Shown: positions 11,075-22,063 of the stretch, one piece after another
Position numbering within the stretch: the stretch's first letter is position 1
How the letters are laid out: every line of letters begins with the position of its first letter
NCBI GenBank assembly: GCA_963575745.1
Contig: CAUYUJ010019888.1
Location: forward strand, 1 to 62,000
Direction: 5' to 3'
From: Prorocentrum cordatum
Lineage: Eukaryota > Sar > Dinophyceae > Prorocentrales > Prorocentraceae
Length of the DNA: 62,000 nucleotides
Translations under genes and position numbers: made by a program
Notes under the pieces: model-generated
The model's input: the letters and a program-made list of their open reading frames with translations, nothing else
Databases searched by the model: none
What the model was told of the DNA's origin: nothing

Positions 11075-11092
11075 AGCCAAAATGGCTACGGA
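11075..11092 (-). other. Spliced-leader relic (18-nt match)
   Basis: The minus strand reads TCCGTAGCCATTTTGGCT, identical to the first 18 positions of the dinoflagellate spliced leader (D = T here); the last CAAG is replaced by TCCA. It lies 37 nt before the ATG of the methyltransferase-like ORF, where a genomic copy of a trans-spliced mRNA would carry it. Confidence 0.9.
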
Positions 11093-11319
11093 ATGTGCAC
11101 GGTGGATGGGTGCAGTGACTCATTAGGACACGCGTGCGTTGGCACGGCACGTGACACGTGAGTGGTGCGAGTGTCCCGGGTAGTGTTGCCAACTAATAGG
11201 CGTGCTCACGACAGAGACCAGAGTGAGTTGGCGGCGTGCAATGCTGAGTCCAGGAACTACAATACGTGTACACAACCATACAGGACGTGAGCACTGAATG
11301 TAATGGTCCCGCACATAGG

Positions 11320-13940
11320 ACCAGGACGTGGTTCCTGGATTTGATGGTGTGGGCAGCAGATCCAGGAAGTACTTCCTGGATTTGGGCATGGGATGGCCCA
11401 AAACCAGGAACCACGTCCTGATAATGCGCCGAACTGCAGCTGGGGCCAGGAACTGGTTCCTGATTCACCCGCCCACGCGAGGAACTGCTTCCTGGATTAG
11501 AGCCCCCCTGGAGCTGGGAGTCAGGAAGTGGTTCCTGGATTTCGGTGGTGACTAGGCAGATCGGGGAAGTGGTTCCTGGATTTGTACCGACGTGGCCACA
11601 TAGGGCCCAACACCCAGGAAGTGGTTCCTGGCGTGGGAGAGGCGAATCCATGAACCACGTCCTGACCACGGGCTGAACGGCGGCTGGATCCAGGAACTGG
11701 TTCCTGGGTCACCCGCACAGGCGAGGAACTGCGTCCTGGTTTAGGGCCCCCCCTGGAGCTGCGAATCAGGAAGTGGTTCCTAGAATGCGCCCATGACGAG
11801 GCCGATCGGGGAAGTGGTTCCTGGGTTGGCGCCGATGTGGCCCCATAGGGTGGCCCATCCAGGAACTGGTTCCTGGCGGGGTCCTGATTCGCCCGAGCAC
11901 GCGAGGAACTGCTTCCTGGATTAGGGACCCCCCCCCATGGAGCCGGTCATCAGGAAGTGGTTCCTGGAGGTCGGTGTTGGCGGGGCCGATCGGGGAAGTG
12001 GTTCCTGGACGTGCGCCGATGTGGCCCATAGGCCCATCACCCAGGAAGTGGTTCCTGGCGGGGAGAGGCGAATCCGTGCACCACGTCCAGACTACGGGCT
12101 GAACGGCGGCTGGATCCAGGAACTGGTTCCTGAGTCACCCGCCCAGGCGAGGAACTGCGTCCTGGATCAGGGCCCCCCTGGAGCTGCGAATCAGGAAGTG
12201 GTTCCTAGAATGCGCCCAGGACGAGGCCGATCGGGGAAGTAGTTCCTGTATTGGCGCCGATGTGGCCCCATAGGGTGGCCCATCCAGGAAGCGGTTCCTG
12301 GCGGGTTCCTGATTCACCCGCCCACGCGAGGAACTGCTTCCTGGATTAGCCCTCCCCCCCACCCATCGGAGCTGGGAATCAGGAAGTGGTTCCTGGGTGC
12401 CAGTGCTGGCGAGGCCGATCGGGGAAGTGGTTCCTGGATTTGCGCCGATGTGGCCCCATCGGGCCCATCACCCAGGAAGTGGGTCCTGGCAGGGGAGAGG
12501 CGAACCCATGCACCACGGGCTGAACAGCGGATGGATCCAGGAACTGGGTCCTGCGTCACCCGCACATGCGAGGAACTGCGTCCTGGATTAGGGCCATCCC
12601 TGGAGCTGCGAATCCAGAAGTGGTTCCTGGAATGCGGCCCTGACGAGGCCGATCGGGGAAGTGGTTCCTGGATGTGCGCCGAGGTGGCCCCATAGGTTGG
12701 TCCATCCAGGAGGTTGTTCCTGGCGGGTGCCTAAGTTGTCCGCCCACTCGAGGAACTGCTTCCCGGATTAGCCCCCCCCCCCTGGAGCTGGGAAACAGGA
12801 AGTGGCTCCTGGAGGTCGGTGTTGACGAGGCCGATCGGGGAAGTGGTTCCTGGATGTGTGCCGATGTGGCCCCATATGGCCCATCACCCAGGAACTGGTT
12901 CCTGGCGGGGGAGAGGCGAACCCATGCGCCACGTCCTGACCACGGGCTGAATGGCGGATGGATCCAGGAACTGGTTCCTGGGTCACCCGCCCAGGCGAGG
13001 AACTGCGTCCTGGATTAGGGTCCCCTGGAGCTCCGAATCAGGAAGTGGTTCCGAGCGGTCGGCCCTGACGAGGCCGATCGGGGAAGTGGTTCCTGGATGT
13101 GCGCCGATGTGGCCCCATAGGGTGGCCCATCCAGGAAGCGTTTCCTGGCGGATGCCTGAGTTGCCCGCCCACGCGAGGAACTGCTTCCTGGATTAGCCCC
13201 CCCCCCTCCCCCCGCCCCCCCCCCCTGGAGCCGGGAAACAGGAAGTGGTTCCTGGAATGCAGTGGCGGCGAGGCCGATCGGGGAAGTGGTTCCTGGATGT
13301 GTGCTGCCGTGGCCCCATAGGGCCCATCACCCAGGAAGGGGTTCCTGGCGGGGGAGGGGCGCACCCAGGACCCACGGCCTGACCACGGGCTGAACGGCGG
13401 CTGGATCCAGGAACGGGTTCCTGAGTCACCCGCCCAGGCGAGGAACTGCGTCATGTATTATGGCGCCATCTGAGCTCAGAAGCAGGAAGTGGTTCCTAGA
13501 ATTCGGTCCTGACGCGGCCGATCGGGGAAGTGGTTCCTGGTTGTGCGCCGAGGTGGCCCCATAGGGCGCATCATCCAGGAAGCGGTTCCTTGCTGGGGGG
13601 GGGGCGGCGCCAGGAACCACGTCCTGTGAGTGGGTGGCATGCAGTTGCCACTGTAAGACGTGGGTCCTGGGCAGTGGGGCCCTGTTGGTTCTCAAATAAA
13701 TGCCCGGGGGGGAGGGGGGTGCAGGGCCGCCCGGGATCGCCCTGAGCCCTCCTGGGCAGTTTTGCGAGGACCCAAGGGGATCCGTTGTGGTACTTGAACA
13801 AACTGCCCGGGTGGGGGGGGGGGGGCGACCTCGGGTGGCCCGGATCCCTCCACGGGAACACATCTGGCGCTGCGGGTCAGGACGTGGTTCCTGGATGGGG
13901 GCAGTGGCGACGCCGACCAGGGAAGTGATTCCTGGAGTTG
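11320..13940. repeat. Hairpin satellite: CCAGGAA-N4-TTCCTGG motifs in a ~420-440 bp higher-order unit
   Basis: Dozens of short inverted repeats with arms CCAGGAA/TTCCTGG and a 4-nt centre (GTGG, ACTG, GTAC and others) recur every 40-70 bp. The copy at 11362-11379 is a perfect 18-bp palindrome. A longer period is marked by 'gctgaacggcggctggatcc' near 11680, 12100, 12520, 12945 and 13390. ORFs through it are repeat frames. Confidence 0.9.
13690..13862. repeat. Direct duplication, about 85-105 bp, around G-runs
   Basis: Two diverged copies of 'naaatgcccggg-(G-rich)-gggccgcccgggatc' separated by 'cctgggcagttttgcgaggacc'. Confidence 0.5.
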
Positions 13941-14591
13941 AGCCGATGCGGCATCGCGTCGTAGTCGTAGCCGACCCCGACGGGGATCATGGCTTAGGTG
14001 GAGGGGGCAAACAACGCAGCCGCTGCATGGGAGTGGGCGGGACGAATATGGGACGTCCGGCATCCAAGGAATCATTTCTCCGAGTCGGGGTGGGTGACGA
14101 CGGTGACGACGATCGCTCGCATGCAGCGGCAGCGGCGCTGGCGGGCACCCCGCCTCGATGTGGCCCCTCCCCGCGCACAGGTGTGACCACGGACCCGTGG
14201 AACGTGCCCGTGTTGATGGAGTCCACGATGTACGGTCGCCTGGCGGGCACGGGGGCGATGGGCAGAGCGGGGAGGGGGTGCGATGGGCGGAGGCCAAGGC
14301 GACCACCCGTCCACCAGCATCTCGCCACTGTCTCGGCACCATGGTTGTGCCACCTCACTCGCCACGACCCTTACACAAAACACGACAGCATTCGACGTCG
14401 CAATCTACAGTCGCTGGAAATCAGCATCGCACGGACATGCAAGCATACGCACCAGGCACATGACAGGTGGATACACGTAACTGCACTGAGCGGAGGAGGC
14501 AACGCGCAGTGCACACACATCCGGACCTGAAAGCAAGGCTAGGGGACGCAAGCATGCTGGCCTGCAACACATCAAGTAATGCACTGGGTCA
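13941..14591 (-). other. Unassigned; possible extra 3' exon of the large minus-strand gene
   Basis: A minus frame at about 14060-14358 reads a non-repetitive stretch with ARRPYIVDSINTGTFHGSVV. It lies just downstream of the zinc-finger exon, which already ends in a stop, so it is either 3' UTR, an alternative exon or chance. Confidence 0.2.
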
Positions 14592-14957
14592 TCACGCGGC
14601 TGGACGACGGATCCACGACCGACACAGTCCACACAGTAAGGTATCATTGTGCACAAATTCTGAAAACATGCCCACGAGCCAGTCGCCCGCGTCCTCTGGC
14701 GGTGCCAGCACATGATAAGCGCCGGCGTCGTGGGTGGCAAGACGGGCAGAACATTCCCTGTGCATAGGTAAAAGGCAGAGACCACATTCTTGCACGCTCC
14801 CCATCGCAGAGCCACATACCATACAGTCCGAAACTGCATCCAGTGGGCCAGCTCCAGCGTGATCCACCATACGTAGCAACCTATGGAGCGACTCAGCTAT
14901 GGGTAGGAGGTGAGGTGGCATGACTAGGATGACTGCTAGAAATTTACAGGTTATCAT
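14592..14957 (-). CDS. Large gene, C-terminal zinc-finger exon
   Basis: Reads CMVCG, then CGLCLLPMHRECSARLATHD, then LLCGLCRSW, followed by a stop. The spacing Cys-x2-Cys, Cys-x2-Cys-x4-His-x2-Cys, Cys-x2-Cys suggests a PHD/RING-like two-zinc fold. Acceptor candidates are CATTCAG and TTCTAG near 14957-14935. Intron to the upstream exon is about 0.5 kb. Confidence 0.6.
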   Translation of the reverse strand: MITCKFLAVILVMPPHLLPIAESLHRLLRMVDHAGAGPLDAVSDCMVCGSAMGSVQECGLCLLPMHRECSARLATHDAGAYHVLAPPEDAGDWLVGMFSEFVHNDTLLCGLCRSWIRRPAA

Positions 14958-17900
14958 TCTGAATGAAGAGACGTGTGTGAGTCGCGCCATCTAGTATACC
15001 ATACATGCAATATATACATAAAATACGCAAGTACGATACACACTTACAAACAAACTAACCATGAATACATGCACCGCGCACACAGAGCACACGCACCCAC
15101 TCGCATCCATGCCAATCGCAGAGCACAAGCCCCAGGCGACAGGACCACGGGTCCCACGAGTCGGTCCCCACACCCGCTGGTCAATTGCACGGTGCACGCG
15201 CACCTCCCTTACCACGTGCCACGCCTGCGCACCCATTGCACATGGCAGATCGCACCCGCAGGACGGCAGGGGCGGGGATGGGGGCGAGGTGGCGGGGTGG
15301 GGTAGGGAGACGGACGTCGCGGGCACGGGGGTGAGGCTGAAGAGGGAGGGCGATGAGGTCATCAGGGTCGACGAGGCTGGCATCAGACAGACAGACGTGG
15401 TCGGGGGTGCATGCGGTTGTGATATTAGAATTACCTACCTTGGCTAGAGGTGCGTATACATTTGCATGACCCCGTGAGTCCTGATAATATGCTCTGGAAT
15501 TTCAGCCCGAAATACACCACGGCCCTTCAGGACTGCAACCCCGATGGTAGGAAGAATAATCGTGGCAGATCTGAGATCTCTGGCAGGGAAGAATCCAGCT
15601 GTCGGGTAAACTGCCCGGCCATCCTCAATCCGTATCAATCGACCTGTACGACCCTCTGTGTTCACCCAATGGACGAGGTATGACGTGGGCCCTCCGATGG
15701 CCACATCAGGAGTCCATACTAGCCCCATCTCCAAGACGTCCCCAGCGCGACGCCGAACTCCGCCAAGAGGCGTGGCCGAAGCACGAGGGATCAGTCTGAG
15801 CGCATCGGCACCATGCACTGCCGATCGCGCCCACGCAGTGAGCAACTCAATCACATGACGAGCTTCGTCGTCGGGGTCATCGTCGGGAGGTGGATCTGGG
15901 GGTGGGTCATCGCCGTCGCCGCCGTCACCTGGTGCTGCTGCTGGTGCTGCTGCTGGTGCTGCGCCGCCGCCGGTGCTGGCTGCTCCGTCTAGGCCCAACT
16001 TAGCCACATCGTGTGCGTGTGCTGCTGCGAGTGCCGCCTCCTTCTCCAACTGATCGGGATGCATGTCTGGCCCCAACCCGCTGGCAATCAGAGCTGCGTT
16101 CCAATCGAACTTACCAGTGAATGCAGCGTCATGCTCTGGTCTACCCGGCTTGACCCGATCCTTGCCACCAGCGCCGGCGCCTGCGAAGGTGGCAATACGG
16201 CGGGCCTCCTCTTGGCCGACGAGGGCGTCGTCCAGGTCGTCGCCGAGGTCGCCGGAGACGTCATCAGCCTGGCGCGGCGCCAGCAGGGGAGGGGGTGCTG
16301 CGGAGCGAGCGAGGTCGAGCAATGACAGCAGGGCAGCACAGCAACGACGATAGTAGACGTGCAATGGACAGGATAGGCTGAGATGAGGGGTGCGAGCGAG
16401 GGGGGGCGCGTGCGAAAGTGAGCAGGGGGGGGACATACAATCCGATGTCATGATGTCATGGCTGTGGGGCGCGGGGGGTACGATTAATGGATCTCGCGAA
16501 AAGACGATCAGACCAGCGACGATCGAGCGTTCGAGCCAGCGCACACTGTCGCACCAGCGATCACAGACGGCGAGTTAGCAGTCTGGAGAGCTGAGGCCAC
16601 GCATTAGGCGCTCGCAAGATGTTGCCAGAACGTACGCGCACAAGCACGCGCGCGCGCCATGTCGCATACCTCGCGCACCAATGCGCACGCACACACAGCA
16701 GAGGGCGGGATGCACAGCCTCGTCGCCGCCTGCAGCGAACGCCCCGTCGAGCTCGCGTAGGAGGTCAGGGTCGATGTCCGATTCATCCGCAGCGACATCG
16801 TCGTCGGCGGCCGGCGGGCCACCGTCGTCGGCGTCGGCTGGCGGACCGCCGCCGCCGCGGCCACCGCCGCCGCCGCCGCCGTCGCCGCCGCCCTTGCGTG
16901 CGCGACGGGGGGGCCTGTCGGTGGAGCGCATCACATGCATGAGCTCTGCATCCCCGATCTGGAAATATCCGAGGGGCCCTCGAGGCCCTCCAACATCGGA
17001 TCCGTCATCGCCGGGATCTGGGCCAGAGAGACTCCACAGCCAATCAATCTTGTGTCTGTAGAGTTGAACTGACCCAAAAAAACGCACATAGTCCCAGGCA
17101 TCTAAGAGCACGTCGCCAGAGGTCAGAAACCGCAGCGGATCAAGAAATCTGATCAGACGTGAACCGTCGTCCCCAACCATAACAACGCGCGCAACAGCAT
17201 ATGTCGTAGCCGAATAACTTTTCTCAACTGGCACCCACACTCTCGCACCCTCCGTGCACCTGCAATCACCATCACCGACTACGACGGATAAGCATATCCC
17301 ACCGTCGATCTTCGGAGTCACAGCATGCAATCGTCTATGATACCAGCCAAGCACCGCGCGCTCCAACTCTGGAAGCACAGACACTAGGGTAGGGTTCAAC
17401 TTCACACCATCAGCAACTGTAGCATGCGGAACTGGCTCGGGTGGCGGATCGGCCCACCGATATGTATCATTCATGATGGAGTCCCTGTCGTGCGCATTCA
17501 ATGCCATCTGGAGTACAGCAGCTGCTCGGGGACGTACGTCTGACCATTTGTGGCTGACCCCCCTCGCACCGAGTCCGAGAGTTTTTTTGATTTGGACGCG
17601 AGCTGACAAAGTTGGTAAACGAATGGCCCGACACTGTTCCGCAATGTGTTTCGTGAGCGAGTTTGTGCCCTCGCACTCCTGCACGTCACAGTATGACATC
17701 CCTCGGAATACTTGAATGAAAGACCACAATGCTCGAGTGCACATGCCCGTCCGTGCTGCATACTCAAGATCAGGGCGGTACGCGTGCCTGACTTTCCACG
17801 TGGAGTGCTCGAGCCGCTCGACGTCTGTCTCCAGGAGCATGATCGCAGTGCCTACACCGCCCGCAAGCGCGCGATGTCTAGCGGCACAGCTACACACGAC

Positions 17901-20900
17901 GCATGCTCACGCGATCGATGCCCGACAAGGCGTGCACAACATGCGCGGCGACCATCGCACGCGCGCACATGCGCGCGCGGCCTCGCTTCCAAGACAGGCC
18001 CGGCAGGGGGTGAGGGAGTGGAAGACGGGTGGAGACACGTTGCCGGTGGGCGCAGAAGATCCGGTAGTCTTGGTGGGCGAGCCAGACCAGCAAGTAGGGA
18101 AACCTTGCGACAGCCGACAGCGGGACAAGCGTCGCGCGAGCAGAACAGGAGACACGATGCACTAGCAAGGAGGCCGAGAGGACGAAGGAGAGAAGGATAG
18201 AGAGAGAGCGCGGGAGAGAGACAGGCAGCGAGAAAGAGAGCGTGGGAGGGAGATGGATAAGGTAAGGTGAACGCGCTGGAGAATAACTTCGTCATGACAC
18301 ATGAGTGAGAGCAGTGCGCACGCACAACAGCTGAGTTGAGTGATTTGATGGCGGGTGGAGGCGCCTGTTGAACTCGCGGAAGACGCGGCGGTGGAATGAG
18401 GCCGCGTGGTGCAAGAATTCCTGGCGACGACCAGGGATGGCCTCCCCCCCTCCTCGTCCTTCTCCTTCTGAGTGCCAGCTGGGGCGAGGGCACATCCCGA
18501 GATAAATCACATGATGGCATGAATGTATCTGCCCATCCAGAACTAGATAAAATTATCACACCAGGTTTTTGGCAGGATGGGGCGAGGGCCCGAGGGCCCC
18601 GAGGGCCCTTTCACGAGATAAAATTATCACCACGAGGCGCGCCCAATAACGAGATAAAATTATCACATCGGGTTTCGCCCGCTAGGGCGAGGGCCCATCC
18701 CGAGATAAACTCATCACCGCGAGGCGCGCCCAGGAACCAGATAAAATTATCACGTCGGGTTTTGCTCGTTGGGGCGAGGGCGCATCCCGAGACAAGAGTA
18801 TCACCGCGAGGCGCGGCCTCGAACCAGATATAATTATCGCACCGGGACCAGGAGGCCTCTCCCAGAACATGGGAAACACGCTCCACGACTGGACCCGCCC
18901 GACCGCCCAGACAGCACGCCCGGGCCTCCATGCGTCTCCCCCACTGCAGGGCACCACCCCCAGAACCGCCCTCCCCAGCGCAACCGCCACCAGCATGGGC
19001 GTCAGCACAACCGCCAACGTCACAACCACCACCAACGCAACCACCATCAGCACAACCACCAACAGCACAACCACCAGCACAACGACACAACGACCATCAG
19101 CACAACCACCAGCGCATACACCAGCGCAACCACCAGCATGACCACCAGCACAACAACCATCAGCACAACCACCACCAGCACAACCACCAGCACAATCACC
19201 ATCAGCACAACCACCACCAGCACAACCACCAGCGCAACAACCACCACAACCACCAGAACGACCACCAGCACAACCACCATCAGCACAACCACCACCAGCA
19301 CAACCACCACCAGCACAACCACCACCAGAACCACCACCAGTGCCAGCACCACCCATCACCACAACCAGTACAACCACCACCAGCACAACCACCACTTGCA
19401 CAAGCACCAGCGCAACCACCAGCACAACCACGAGCACAACCGCCAGCACAACCACCACGAACACCACGACACCAGCACGACAACCAGCACAGCCACCACC
19501 AGCACAACCACCACCAGCGCAACCAGCACGAGCACCAGCAGTATCACAACCACCAGCCTAACTACCACCAGCCCAACCACAAGCGCAACCACACCACCAG
19601 CACAACCACCGCCAGCACGACCACATCGAGCGCAACCGCTAGCACAACCACCAGCAGCACAACCACCACCAGCACAAACACCAACACAACTACCAACCAG
19701 CACAACCACAATCAGCACAACCAGCACTAGCACAACCACCATCGCAACCACCAGACCACCAGCACAACCACCATCAGCAACATACCACCACCAGCACAAC
19801 CACCATCACAACCACCAGCACAACCACCACCAGCACAACCACCACCAGCACAACCATCACAAACACAACCACCAGCGGCACAACCACCACCAGCACAGCC
19901 ACCAGCGCAACCACCAGCACAACCACCAGCACAACCACAAGCGCAACCACCACCAGCACAACCACCACAAGCACGACCACATCGAGCGCAACCACCAGCA
20001 CGACCAGGATGGGAGGGGAATGGCCCCCTACGAAAACCTTATCCTAACTCAATGACCTCCCGACGAAAACATTATCCTAACACCAGGGTTACGCGCGAAA
20101 TTCTTGTCCGAAGCCATTGGGCCATTGGGCTGCGAGCGGGAGCCCTATCCTAACCCCAGGGCCCCTGGACCCCTACAAAAACCTTATCCTATCTCACTGG
20201 CCTCCCCACTAGAACCTTGCCTTAACACCAGAGTTACGCGCGAAATTCTTCTCCACATCCATATGGCTGCGAGCTATCACCTTATCCTAACCCCTGGGCC
20301 CGGCACGCAAAGACCTTATCCTAACTCAATGGCCCCCGTACGAACGCCTCATCCTAACACCAGGGTTGCGCCGAAATGTTTCTCCGAAGCCGTTTGGGCT
20401 GCGATTGAAAACCTTATCCGAGCCCCTGGGCCACCCTACGAGAACCCCCTATCCTATCTCACTGGCCTCCCTACGAACACCTTATCCTAACACCAGGGTT
20501 ACGCGCGAAATTATTCTCCGAAGCCATTGGGCTGCGAGCGGAAACCTTATCCTACCCCCTGGACCTCCTTACGAAAACCTGATTCTAATTCAGTGGCATC
20601 CTTACGAAACCATAATCGTAACGCCAGGGTTACGCGCGAACTTCATCTCTGGACCCATTGGGCTGCGAGCGAAAACCTCATCCCAGCACGTGGGCCCCCT
20701 ATAAAAACCTTATCCTAATTCACTGGCCTCCCTACGAAAACCTTATAAGCCTTAACACCGTATCCTAACACCAGGGGGGTGCGCGAAATTCTTCGCGGTT
20801 TGGCAAGCCAATTCGCAGTCTATCAATCTCGCAAGCGATCGCACGATCTAGCTCTGAAGATCGTACGTTCGGTCGCACAATCGATCGCACCGTCGATCTA

Positions 20901-22007
20901 ACAATTGAACTCACCATCGATCTCACATTCCGACTCGAGTCGACGTCGCAACCGTTATCATGCTATCATGCCGCTACCGATCGCACAATCGATATCCCAT
21001 TGATCTCACGATCGGTCTCACACTCGGTTTCAAAATCGATCTCACGAGCGATCTCGCCATCGATCCCACAACAGATATCACCATCGATCTCGCACCACAT
21101 ACCACTATCAATATCAAAATTATCCCAGTGCGACCCTACCTAGGAGTTGAAACCCCTAGGAAAGCAGCATTAGTAGTAATAGTAACGCTAAGCTACAGCT
21201 AAGCTAAAGCTAAGCTAAAGCTAAGCTAAAGCTAAGCTAAAGCTAAGCCACAGCTACGCTAAAGTTAAGCTAAAGCTAAGCTGAAGCTAAGCTAAGCTAA
21301 AGCTAAGCTAAAGTTAAGCCACATCTAAGCTAAAGCTAAACAGCTAAGCTAAAGCTAAGCTAAAGCCACAGTAAAGCTAAGGTAAAGCTAAGCTAAAACG
21401 AAGCTAAAGCTAAGCTACAGCTAAGCACAAGCTAAGCTAAAGCTAAGCTAACGCTAAGATAAACGCTAAGCGAAAAGCTAAGCGAAACGCTAAGCTAAAG
21501 CTAAGCTACAGCTAAGCTACAGCTAAGCTAAAGCTAAGCTAAAGCTACGCTAAAGCTAAAGCTAAAGCCAAAGCTCCCAGGGGACTGGGGGGAACCGCGG
21601 GGCGGGGACTGGGGTGGGGAAACCGCCCGGGGCGCTTTCCACTGCCCGGCCCTTTAAGCTAGAGAGTAAGAACTCTTCTAGGCAGAGCCTAGGTAGGAAA
21701 CAACATCCACGATCGATCCCACAACAGACACCGACGGGGCACCGACGGGACACCGCGGCGGCATCGACGGGCCCACCGCGGCCCACCGCGCGCTGGGGAG
21801 GGGGGGGGGGGGGCGGGCCCACATCATCTGGCCACGGCGGCATCAGTCCTCTCGCGCGCCCGCGCAGCTTCGAGTCGCCCGCGCGCGCGACGCGAGCTCG
21901 AAACCGACGCCGATTTCCCAGTGTACGGCTCTCCGTCCCGCTGCGATCTCACCCCCTCGTCTCAGATCTACACCAATCGACAGATTCGCAGATACATCTG
22001 CAGACTG

Positions 22008-22063
<56 letters not shown>

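Noticed and set aside
11193-13454. Many ORFs of 60-160 codons in both strands of the hairpin satellite
   Set aside because: They repeat the same short peptide (for example SRNHFPDRP) because of the ~430-bp period; no independent support.
11320-13940. CRISPR-like look of regularly spaced short repeats
   Set aside because: The motif is an inverted repeat in a eukaryotic satellite with repeated, not unique, spacers and no cas genes.
18769-20055. 428-codon Thr/His-rich ORF
   Set aside because: Product of the 12-bp array; the parallel frame in the other array copy at 5.0-6.0 kb is just as open and the region lies in an intron.
21185-21575. AGCTAA array as a telomere-like repeat
   Set aside because: The unit differs from TTTAGGG-type telomere repeats, is near-palindromic and sits inside an intron.
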